A DNA stretch of 6,610 nucleotides. Source: Pelobacter sp. UBA5610. GTDB lineage: Bacteria > Desulfobacterota > Desulfuromonadia > Desulfuromonadales > Syntrophotaleaceae. The translations under genes were made by a program, and so were the position numbers. Every line of letters starts with the position of its first letter. Positions within the stretch are counted from its first letter, which is position 1. Shown piece after piece: positions 1 through 5,840 of the stretch. The notes under the pieces were generated by a model. That model did not search any database, had not been told where the DNA came from, and saw only the letters and a list, made by a program, of their open reading frames with translations. The stretch spans positions 1 through 6,610 of the forward strand of contig DIKU01000151.1 of the NCBI GenBank assembly GCA_002424645.1. The letters are read 5' to 3'.

Positions 1-1118
1 ACTTGACGGACGCAACCCAAAAGGCACTGGCCCGGGGCGACATGCGGCTTCTGGGGAAAATGCTTCAGAGTCTGCTCGCCTATCCGGACGGCTGTCGAAG
101 AGAGGAAGTAGTTACCCTGGAAAGAAATGGGATAGAGGAAGTCGTTGCTTCGGCGCCGGCCCTCGATCTCGATCTTCTTCCCAAGGAAGAGCGGCTGCTG
201 GAAATTCTGGCAACGGAACGGAAAGAGGGCCGTAAGGCGGCAATCTTCCTGGAACACACCGGCACCCGCGATCTCCTCCCCACCTTGGAGGAAAAGCTCA
301 AGGCCAACGGTTTTTCGCCGCTGGTCCTGCGCGGCCATGCCGTAAAACCGGAAAAACGGGAAGAGTGGCTGCGGGACAATCTGGCGACAGGTCAGTACGA
401 CTGTCTGCTGTGCAATCCGAACCTGGTGAAAACCGGGCTCGATCTGCTGGATTTTCCTACCATCGTTTTCTTTCAATGCGGCTATTCGGTGTTCACCCTG
501 CGACAGGCCAGCCGCCGTTCCTGGCGGATCGGCCAGAAGCAGCCGGTACGGGTCTTTTTCATGGCCTATTCCGAAACCATGCAGGACAAGGCGCTTTCCC
601 TCATGGCCCAGAAGATGGAGACATCCCTGGCTGTGGAAGGCGAACTGTCCGACCAGGGGCTTGCGGCCCTGTCCGAATCGGAAAACAGCATGGTGTACGA
701 ACTGGCCAAGGCCCTGACCGGCAGAACTACTGTTGGTGATGTCAACCAGGCCTGGAACAGGTACAGGCAGCGCGAGCTGGCTTCCGTCCTGGCCCTTGAC
801 GATGACCAGGGTGTCTCCGCCGAGGAAGAGACCACCATAACAACCACCACGACGCTCACCACGGCGGATGGCCGCATCTCGCAGATCAAGCACGAACTGA
901 TCATCCGGGGCCGGGTCTATATCCGACGTGACAGTGCCGTGGCCTATGTGGCCGGCAACAAGTTCAAGTTGCGTTCCGGTGATGTTTTCTGGAACGACCG
1001 CAAGATAGGCAACTACGACCGACACGGCCGTGGCGAGATCAACAATAAGCCGATCCGGATCTACCGACCGCCAAATCTAAATCATTTTGTGCTGGCCGAA
1101 GTTCGGGACGCTGCATAA
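1..1118 (+). CDS. SNF2-family DNA helicase/ATPase, C-terminal part (5' end outside window)
   Basis: The frame is open from the window edge to TAA at 1116-1118, so this is the last ~371 residues of a longer protein. The fragment contains the second RecA-like lobe of a superfamily 2 SNF2-type ATPase. A motif IV-like strand (RKAAIFLEHTGT, about residues 77-88 of the fragment) comes first. A motif V region (CNPNLVKTGLDLL, 137-149) follows, then motif VI QASRRSWRIGQ (168-178), which carries the R-x-x-RIGQ arginines (R172, R175) typical of SNF2 enzymes. These proteins use ATP to translocate on double-stranded DNA. Plasmid and ICE copies often sit beside methyltransferase or antirestriction genes, but the partner here is not visible. 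After the helicase lobe comes a threonine-rich linker (about 277-287) and a basic C-terminal region of ~85 residues that I do not recognise. The helicase lobe is certain; the exact subfamily and the substrate are not. Confidence 0.85.
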   Translation, partial: LTDATQKALARGDMRLLGKMLQSLLAYPDGCRREEVVTLERNGIEEVVASAPALDLDLLPKEERLLEILATERKEGRKAAIFLEHTGTRDLLPTLEEKLKANGFSPLVLRGHAVKPEKREEWLRDNLATGQYDCLLCNPNLVKTGLDLLDFPTIVFFQCGYSVFTLRQASRRSWRIGQKQPVRVFFMAYSETMQDKALSLMAQKMETSLAVEGELSDQGLAALSESENSMVYELAKALTGRTTVGDVNQAWNRYRQRELASVLALDDDQGVSAEEETTITTTTTLTTADGRISQIKHELIIRGRVYIRRDSAVAYVAGNKFKLRSGDVFWNDRKIGNYDRHGRGEINNKPIRIYRPPNLNHFVLAEVRDAA

Positions 1119-1134
1119 CCAATATAAGAAAATT

Positions 1135-1180
1135 CCCCATGGGGCAACACGCCCCGAGGGGTGTCTTGCCCCTTTACCTT
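1135..1180 (+). terminator. Possible weak terminator or attenuator hairpin between SNF2 gene and radC
   Basis: GGGGCAA (1141-1147) can pair with TTGCCCC (1166-1172), extended by CAC (1148-1150) with GTG (1161-1163) across a two-base bulge. The stem is followed by TTTACCTTTTC, a broken T-tract. A competing palindrome CCCCATGGGG lies at 1135-1144. It begins 16 bases after the helicase stop and ends ahead of the radC ribosome binding site. It could be a weak intrinsic terminator, an mRNA-stabilising hairpin or an attenuator. Confidence 0.4.
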
Positions 1181-1201
1181 TTCAATCCAAGGAGGCAGGA
1201 C

Positions 1202-1678
1202 ATGCTTTACATTCAAGACCAAGACGGGGCTTATCTTCCCGCCCCCAAAGAGGCCATATTCACCGAGGCAAAGCGCATCAGCGGTTATCAGCTCAGACGC
1301 GGCGTTTTCATCAGATCATCGGATGTTGCCAAAGCGGCGATCCAGCAAAAAATCGGCAATTATCAATGCGAAATGTTCGCCTGTCTGTTCCTGGACAGCA
1401 GCCATCGTTTGCTGGAGTTCGTGGAGATGTTCCGCGGTTCGGTGAACTGTGCAACAATTCATCCCCGGGAAGTGGTCAAGGAGGCCCTGCGGCTCAATGC
1501 CGCAGCCGTCATCCTGGCCCACAATCATCCCTCCGGTGAAAGCCATCCAAGTCCCCAAGACATCGAACTCACTAAAAAATTGAAAGACATTTTACAGGTG
1601 ATCGATGTCAGGGTGCTTGACCATCTGGTGATTGGCGATGAAATAACCTCACTGGCCGATTCAGGATATCTGTCATAA
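1202..1678 (+). CDS. radC: RadC-like JAB/MPN-domain protein
   Basis: This 158-residue protein is the short, mobile-element-borne form of RadC, lacking the helix-hairpin-helix N-terminus of chromosomal RadC. The ATG at 1202 is chosen because AAGGAGG (1189-1195) sits six bases upstream; the frame is open further up but without a comparable site. The JAB/JAMM metal-binding pattern is complete: a likely Glu57, then H107-N-H109-P-S-G and D120 (HNHPSG...PSPQD), preceded by the family signature HPREVVKEAL (87-96) and NAAAVILA. JAMM folds normally bind zinc and many are metalloproteases. The RadC activity itself is poorly defined, and a role in DNA repair is not well established. Its place between a helicase gene and ardC is common on plasmids and ICEs, where such genes lie in early-expressed or accessory regions. 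Terminator-like hairpins lie on both sides. Confidence 0.9.
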   Translation: MLYIQDQDGAYLPAPKEAIFTEAKRISGYQLRRGVFIRSSDVAKAAIQQKIGNYQCEMFACLFLDSSHRLLEFVEMFRGSVNCATIHPREVVKEALRLNAAAVILAHNHPSGESHPSPQDIELTKKLKDILQVIDVRVLDHLVIGDEITSLADSGYLS

Positions 1679-1693
1679 CCACAAACCCGTTGA

Positions 1694-1735
1694 GGGCAGG
1701 ATTTTCGCCCTTTACGGGCGGTCCTGCCCTTTTTT
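1694..1735 (+). terminator. Strong intrinsic-terminator-like hairpin between radC and ardC
   Basis: GGGCAGGA (1694-1701) pairs perfectly with TCCTGCCC (1722-1729). Inside it CGCCC (1706-1710) pairs with GGGCG (1716-1720) around a five-base loop, and six T residues follow (1730-1735). It starts 16 bases after the radC stop. Only 20 bases separate the T-tract from the ardC start, so ardC either depends on read-through or has a promoter that overlaps the hairpin. I see no good -35/-10 pair there. Confidence 0.75.
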
Positions 1736-1755
1736 CATCACAAGGAGACAAGACC

Positions 1756-2391
1756 ATGACACAAAAAAACGAAAAGAAAGGTATTTACGAAGAGATCACC
1801 GAAAGAATCATCGATTCCCTGGAAACCGGCGTCATCCCCTGGGCCAGGCCCTGGGAGGCGACCATGTACGGGGAGCATCGCAATGCAGATACCAACCGAC
1901 CCTATCGCGGCCTCAATATCATGCTGCTCAATCTGGTGGCCATGATGAAGGGCTTTGTCGATCCCCGCTGGCTTACCTACCGCAATGCGGAGAAGCTCGG
2001 CGGCCATGTCAGAAAGGGCGAAAGAGGAGTCGGCATCGTCTTCTGGAAATTCCTGCCAATCAAGGATCGCCAGGATCATGAGGATGATCATGTTGCCGAC
2101 TCCGACGACAGCGACCGGAAGGTGATCCCCTTTGCCCGCATGTACACCGTGTTCAATGTGGAGCAATGCGAAGATCTCGATCTTCCTTCCCTTGAAGTCA
2201 TCAGGGATTTTGACGATTCGGAAAACCAGGAGGCTGAAAGGATCTTATCGCTTCCTGCCATAAAGCATGGCGGCGGCAAGGCCTATTATTCCAAGGCAAA
2301 GGATTTTATCGCCATGCCGGTCCGTGGTGCCTTTGAAAATCTCAACTTTTATTTTTCGACCGCCTATCACGAAATCATGCATTATGCCTGA
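1756..2391 (+). CDS. ardC: ArdC-like antirestriction protein, N-terminal fragment truncated by RIT insertion
   Basis: The start ATG at 1756 follows AAGGAG (1742-1747) with an eight-base gap. The 211-residue product carries the complete N-terminal ArdC-like ssDNA-binding domain: GVIPWARPW (25-33), NRPYRGLNIMLL (47-58), WLTYRNAEKLG (72-82) with RKGERG (86-91), and YTVFNVEQCEDL (130-141). It then enters the zincin-like metallopeptidase domain and is cut at its zinc motif HEIMH (205-209). The last two residues (YA) and the TGA stop come from the inserted element. ArdC proteins protect incoming plasmid DNA from type I restriction during conjugation and bind single-stranded DNA. The remainder of the gene is at 5869-6170, and rejoining gives 307 residues, close to pSa ArdC. 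The start and the ssDNA-binding domain are intact, so a truncated product could be made, but full activity is unlikely. Confidence 0.88.
   Translation: MTQKNEKKGIYEEITERIIDSLETGVIPWARPWEATMYGEHRNADTNRPYRGLNIMLLNLVAMMKGFVDPRWLTYRNAEKLGGHVRKGERGVGIVFWKFLPIKDRQDHEDDHVADSDDSDRKVIPFARMYTVFNVEQCEDLDLPSLEVIRDFDDSENQEAERILSLPAIKHGGGKAYYSKAKDFIAMPVRGAFENLNFYFSTAYHEIMHYA
2378..2381. other. Left insertion junction (attL-like), shared TGCA
   Basis: The ardC sequence gaaatcaTGCA stops matching the expected coding sequence here. TGCA recurs at 5869-5872, where ardC resumes as TGCActggacc. One copy is needed to restore ATG CAC TGG (Met-His-Trp) in frame, so these four bases are either a target duplication or the shared overlap of a site-specific exchange. 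Confidence 0.75.
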
Positions 2392-2409
2392 CTTCGGATT
2401 ATGCCGAGC
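2382..2409 (+). repeat. Left outer terminal inverted repeat (28 bp)
   Basis: This stretch is the perfect reverse complement of 5813-5840. Counting two flanking bases on each side (CA at 2380-2381, TG at 5841-5842) makes 30 matching bases, but CA belongs to ardC and may match by chance. It holds two direct TTATGCC half-sites, 2382-2388 and 2399-2405, 17 bases apart. Likely recombinase binding sites. Confidence 0.9.
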
Positions 2410-2439
2410 CGGTACTGTTGATACTGCCAGCAGTACCGG
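2409..2439 (+). repeat. Stem-loop in left element end
   Basis: CCGGTACTG (2409-2417) is inverted as CAGTACCGG (2431-2439) around 13 bases. An internal TACTG (2422-2426) offers a competing partner for CAGTA. It lies after the last recombinase gene, but on the minus strand no T-tract follows, so an intrinsic terminator is unlikely. It has no equally good counterpart in the right end. Confidence 0.6.
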
Positions 2440-2455
2440 TTGGTCGGTTTGGTTA

Positions 2456-2474
2456 TCGGCATAATCAAAGTGCT
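2456..2474 (+). repeat. Left inner inverted repeat (19 bp), overlaps end of third recombinase gene
   Basis: TCGGCATAATCAAAGTGCT is the exact reverse complement of 5749-5767. It contains the half-site GGCATAA (2458-2464). The TGA stop and last two codons of the third recombinase gene (2465-2473) fall within it. In each end the inner half-site faces an outer one across 51-52 bases. Confidence 0.88.
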
Positions 2475-3463
2475 TCCAGGAAGGCAAGTAACTTGTCATT
2501 GGGCTTATATCGACCAGCAGGTGCAGTTACTGGTTTCGTTTTTGCCATGGCTTGCTCCTTCATTTCCATATTGGCGTGGATATACATCTGAGTGGTTTCC
2601 ACTGATTCGTGGCCCAGCCAAAGTGCAATTACAGTGCGATCTACACCGTTCTGGAGAAGCTGCATTGCTGCACTGTGACGTAGTACATGTGGTGTTACCC
2701 TCTTATCTTTCAGCGTCGCGCACTCGCTGGAGGCCAACTTTACATATTTATGAACAATACGCTCAATGGCGTCACGACTTAGCTGTCCTCCACGATTGCT
2801 AACGAAGAGAGGCTTGGGTTGATCATCATCAGCATGTCCCATTAGCCAATTGCGTAGAGCTTCTTCACAGTCTTTTCTGAGTGGCGTGGAACGTTCTTTC
2901 CGTCCTTTGCCCATACATCGAACATGAGCCCCCGTTCCCAGAACGATATCACCGCATGTCAGGTTGATTAATTCTGACACCCTGAGACCAGTCTGTAAGG
3001 CAAGTAGAAGTAGAGTGTGGTCACGGCGACCGTACCAGGTCGTCAAATTGGGTGCAGCGAGGAGTGCATCGATTTCGGCAGGATTTAAATAGTCTATCGT
3101 ACGCTTATTATACCGCTTTGACGGCATAGCGAGGATACGCTGGCAATGGTGCAGGAGCTGAGGTTCATTGACTGCTACATACTTAAAAAATGACCGAATA
3201 GCCGCAAGTCGCGTGTTTCGGCTTCGGGCACCATTGCCACGTACGGTTTCTATAAAAACGAGAAAACCTCCGACGATAGTGGTATCTATGTCGGCGACCT
3301 GAAGATCGGTAGGAGCACGTCCAATCTGATCGGATGCGTATTTCAGCAAAAGACGGAAAGCATCTCGGTAGCTTGCTACCGTATTTGGGCTGGCTTTTAG
3401 TTGAGTAGCGAGACGTTCGGTGAAGAACCGCTGTACATAAATGGGTAGTGAGTAAATTTTCAT
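2465..3463 (-). CDS. ritC: RIT tyrosine recombinase, third gene (RitC-like)
   Basis: This 332-residue phage-integrase-family recombinase is the last gene of the trio and cuts and rejoins DNA through a covalent phosphotyrosine intermediate. Residues about 8-110 form the SAM-like core-binding domain (ASPNTVASYRDAFRLLLKYA). The catalytic domain follows with R161 (QTGLRVSE), K186 (MGKGRKER), H259-x-x-R262 (TPHVLRHS), H285 (LGHESVETT) and nucleophile Y294 (QMYIH), so it is complete. Its XerD-like catalytic domain runs into a short basic tail (about 307-325) after the nucleophile helix. The ATG overlaps the preceding stop as ATGA (3460-3463), implying translational coupling. An AGGGGG stretch (3470-3475) six bases upstream may act as ribosome binding site. 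The stop lies inside the inner inverted repeat, so its C-terminus is constrained by the DNA site. The symbol follows gene order within RIT elements. Confidence 0.9.
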   Translation of the reverse strand: MKIYSLPIYVQRFFTERLATQLKASPNTVASYRDAFRLLLKYASDQIGRAPTDLQVADIDTTIVGGFLVFIETVRGNGARSRNTRLAAIRSFFKYVAVNEPQLLHHCQRILAMPSKRYNKRTIDYLNPAEIDALLAAPNLTTWYGRRDHTLLLLALQTGLRVSELINLTCGDIVLGTGAHVRCMGKGRKERSTPLRKDCEEALRNWLMGHADDDQPKPLFVSNRGGQLSRDAIERIVHKYVKLASSECATLKDKRVTPHVLRHSAAMQLLQNGVDRTVIALWLGHESVETTQMYIHANMEMKEQAMAKTKPVTAPAGRYKPNDKLLAFLEAL

Positions 3464-4407
3464 GCCTCACCCCCTGCAGTTATGGATCTTTCTGCCCGCA
3501 TAGAAGCAAGTCGCAACAGTTCCGGAACTGCTTCTATGTACCAGTATGTGTACTCAGGCTTTGAATGTCCCAGATAAGTACTGAGCTTGATCATTTCGCG
3601 ATCTGGATCAAGCCCTTTCTTGTACCAGTCAATGATCGTACGGGCTGCAAACGTATGCCTCAAATCATGTATACGTGGACCTCGACCATGTTTGTGGAAC
3701 ACTTGACGGTCACGAAGGCCAATGAATTGGCTGATTCGTGCAAAGTTATACCTGACACTACAGTCTCCGGGGCGCTGACCACTCTCATGGAGAAAAAACG
3801 GTGACCTACCGGTGCCAAGGAGCCTATTCCGTTCAGCACGGTAAACACCAAGGCGATCTACAGCACATGACGAAATAGGTACGAATCGGAATTTACCGTT
3901 CTTTCCACATCTGACGGTGAGAACAGCGTTATCGAGATCTACATCCTTTTCGTCAAGCCCGATCGCTTCGCTGACACGCAATCCAGTGACTGCTATCAAC
4001 CCGAACATCGTTGAACAGGTCTTTCCCCGCAGCCCGTAGGGTGAAGGAAGCTTGGCTGCTGCAGAAACAATATTTGCTATCTGTTCAGGAGTGTAGATAT
4101 AGGGCCGTGGCCGATGATTTTTTCCCGATATCAGCCCAACGGGTGGTACCTCATTGCGGGGATCAATGCCTTGGAGCCAGGCAGCAAATAAACGTACCAT
4201 CCCAAGACGTCTGGACCAGGTATTGTTATTCGCTGACCCAAATTGTTCTTTCCATCGTAGAAACATATCGACGGTGATATGGTCAGCACCCTGATCATCC
4301 ACAAAACAAGTAAATCTTCGTAATACTCGTTCTGCTGTAGAGAGATCATAGCCAAGGTTACGCCGAACATTGAGATAATTTTCGAGGTGAGTGGTAAGTG
4401 ATGTCAT
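3460..4407 (-). CDS. ritB: RIT tyrosine recombinase, second gene (RitB-like)
   Basis: A 315-residue tyrosine recombinase. Residues about 5-90 form the N-terminal core-binding domain (YLNVRRNLGYDLSTAERVLRR region), followed by RPYIYTPEQI leading into the catalytic domain. Active-site residues are R144 (TGLRVSEAIGL), K169 (CGKNGKFRFVP), H247-x-x-R250 (IHDLRHTFAA), H281 (LGHSKPE) and Y290 (TYWYIEAVPEL). The H-to-Y distance of nine residues is the same as in both neighbours and in XerD. It starts within the ATGA overlap (4404-4407), with GGAGG on the minus strand at 4414-4418 six bases from the start codon, so it is coupled to the first gene but also has its own ribosome binding site. It overlaps the third gene by four bases. 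In RIT elements all three proteins are conserved together, which suggests they act jointly; that division of labour is inference. Confidence 0.9.
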   Translation of the reverse strand: MTSLTTHLENYLNVRRNLGYDLSTAERVLRRFTCFVDDQGADHITVDMFLRWKEQFGSANNNTWSRRLGMVRLFAAWLQGIDPRNEVPPVGLISGKNHRPRPYIYTPEQIANIVSAAAKLPSPYGLRGKTCSTMFGLIAVTGLRVSEAIGLDEKDVDLDNAVLTVRCGKNGKFRFVPISSCAVDRLGVYRAERNRLLGTGRSPFFLHESGQRPGDCSVRYNFARISQFIGLRDRQVFHKHGRGPRIHDLRHTFAARTIIDWYKKGLDPDREMIKLSTYLGHSKPEYTYWYIEAVPELLRLASMRAERSITAGGEA

Positions 4408-5654
4408 TGAGCACCTCCCTGCTTTGGCCAGGTCTGGGCAATTGCTCGCAATGAATCGATATCATGCTTGGCATAGATCGTTGTTGTCATTCGAGATCGA
4501 TGTCGCAGTATTATACCTATCTCACCAAGTGTAGCTCCCTGACGAAGCATGTCAGTAGCAAGGCTGTGGCGAAGAATATGAGAACCAATATATTTCTGCG
4601 GCGGTTTGATCTTCGTTTTTACAAGTGCCTTTTTCAGGATATAGTTCAGAATCTGGGCGTCCTTAAAAGGATGGTAAGGTGCCTTACTGGTGACAAACAA
4701 GGTACGAGAAGTTCCTACCCGCCCGTCTGTGATGTAATCAACTATGGCTTCACCAACATCGGTTACAAGAGGCATACGATCATGCAATTTACCCTTGCCA
4801 CGAATCAAAATTTCACCAGACCGCCAGTCGATATCATCGAGCTGAATTGCGATGACCTCTGGCGCACGTAGTCCAAGGCGGGCAAGCAGTAGCAACATTG
4901 CATAGTTGCGGCGGCCGATCGCATCATTTGTTCGGACCGCTTCAAGTAATTGTTGAACTTCTTCCGGCTTCAGATAGCGGGGCAGATTATCGTGCTTGGG
5001 TTGAGCGACACGCGGAATGCTTTGAGCCAAATTACGCTTGGTCTTTCCACTCCAGAACAGGAACTTAAACAAATTTCGTAGATGTGTTGGAGGTGTTTTG
5101 TCACGATAAGGCTGTGAACCGGCCATGCGCTGACACAGGAAGGATACAACATCAGCCGCTGTAATGGAGTTCAGGTCTCCTAACACATCACCAAAGCGGA
5201 AACTCATGAATCTTTCTAGAAAACGCATGCAATGATAAATTGTAGATTCACTCAATCCACGCTGCTTGCGTAAGTATGTTTCATAGTCCTCACGCAGATG
5301 GTCCATGGCTGTCAATTCCTTAGCTTGTGGCTCTGGAAGGACGACAATTCCAGTATCAATAAGATGATTGATGAATCGCTTTAAGCAAAACATAGTATAG
5401 GTGTGAATGCTTTTACCTGTTTTGCTCAATACTGCCTCATGAATGGCTTCTAAAGCAGATCCATCAAGATCTTTGGCGCTGAGCCCGCGTTGTTCAATCT
5501 CCTCGCAGAATCGGCGGACTATCCTATCATAATGGCGAATTGAACAGAGCACGTAGCCCTGTGCCTTGAGCTTTTCTATGAATATTTGTCGATGAGGTGC
5601 CAGCCACTCTACTTTTTGTGTGGTTGTGTTGCCAAATTTTTTTCCCGATGTCAT
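4404..5654 (-). CDS. ritA: RIT tyrosine recombinase, first and longest gene (RitA-like)
   Basis: This 416-residue recombinase is about 100 residues longer than its two partners. Catalytic residues are all present: R263 (LGLRAPEV), K287 (RGKGKLHDRMP), H359-x-x-R362 (SHILRHSLAT), H385 (ILRHRSRMT) and Y394 (TTIYAKHD). The extra length is N-terminal. Residues about 17-105 (HRQIFIEKLKAQGY, then SIRHYDRIVRRFCEEI) look like one SAM-like core-binding domain. Residues 116-205 (HLREDYETYLRKQRGLSEST, then IYHCMRFLERF) look like a second, so the protein may grip DNA with two tandem domains. It is the promoter-proximal gene, with AAGGAGG on the minus strand (5659-5665) four bases from the ATG. It ends in a four-base overlap with the second gene. 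No confident promoter is visible in the ~95 bases between its start and the inner repeat. Confidence 0.9.
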   Translation of the reverse strand: MTSGKKFGNTTTQKVEWLAPHRQIFIEKLKAQGYVLCSIRHYDRIVRRFCEEIEQRGLSAKDLDGSALEAIHEAVLSKTGKSIHTYTMFCLKRFINHLIDTGIVVLPEPQAKELTAMDHLREDYETYLRKQRGLSESTIYHCMRFLERFMSFRFGDVLGDLNSITAADVVSFLCQRMAGSQPYRDKTPPTHLRNLFKFLFWSGKTKRNLAQSIPRVAQPKHDNLPRYLKPEEVQQLLEAVRTNDAIGRRNYAMLLLLARLGLRAPEVIAIQLDDIDWRSGEILIRGKGKLHDRMPLVTDVGEAIVDYITDGRVGTSRTLFVTSKAPYHPFKDAQILNYILKKALVKTKIKPPQKYIGSHILRHSLATDMLRQGATLGEIGIILRHRSRMTTTIYAKHDIDSLRAIAQTWPKQGGAQ

Positions 5655-5658
5655 AAGT

Positions 5659-5665
5659 CCTCCTT
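5659..5665 (-). promoter_or_regulatory. Ribosome binding site of first recombinase gene
   Basis: AAGGAGG on the minus strand lies four bases from the ATG at 5652-5654. It is the strongest ribosome binding site in the element and fixes the start of the three-gene operon. Confidence 0.75.
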
Positions 5666-5748
5666 GTTTTAGGTGAAATTCTTATGAATGGGACTCACGA
5701 CAGAGTTTTTCAATCTAAATTTGGCTTACAACTTGTGGATGCCCGAGG

Positions 5749-5767
5749 AGCACTTTGATTATGCCGA
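5749..5767 (-). repeat. Right inner inverted repeat (19 bp)
   Basis: Exact reverse complement of 2456-2474, carrying half-site TTATGCC at 5759-5765. Here it lies upstream of the recombinase operon, about 95 bases before the first start codon, so recombinase binding could also influence transcription (inference). Confidence 0.88.
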
Positions 5768-5812
5768 AAAACATACCAGCCACCCAACATTTTTGCGCAG
5801 TTTAGAGTATTA

Positions 5813-5840
5813 GCTCGGCATAATCCGAAGTCAGGCATAA
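5813..5840 (-). repeat. Right outer terminal inverted repeat (28 bp)
   Basis: Perfect reverse complement of 2382-2409, holding GGCATAA half-sites at 5817-5823 and 5834-5840. Unlike the left copy it does not abut target DNA: 28 more bases separate it from the resumption of ardC at 5869. Confidence 0.9.

Noticed and set aside
2409..2439. Hairpin as intrinsic terminator for the recombinase operon
   Set aside because: No T-tract follows the stem on the minus strand; the hairpin is listed only as a repeat.
2440..2802. Plus-strand open frame and other frames opposite the recombinase genes
   Set aside because: They are antisense to well-supported recombinase genes, and their translations resemble no family I recognise.
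5637..5643. Run of seven T (A on the coding strand) near the start of the first recombinase gene as a programmed slippage site
   Set aside because: The run lies within the first few codons, the frame is intact without slippage, and no alternative frame product is apparent.
2465..5654. Tn554-like transposon
   Set aside because: Tn554 has two tyrosine recombinases plus a non-recombinase TnpC and carries cargo. All three genes here have complete tyrosine recombinase active sites and there is no cargo.
5681..5713. Minus-strand promoter TTGAAA with CATAAG before the recombinase operon
   Set aside because: The spacing is 21 bases and the -10 match is poor, so it is not good enough to call.
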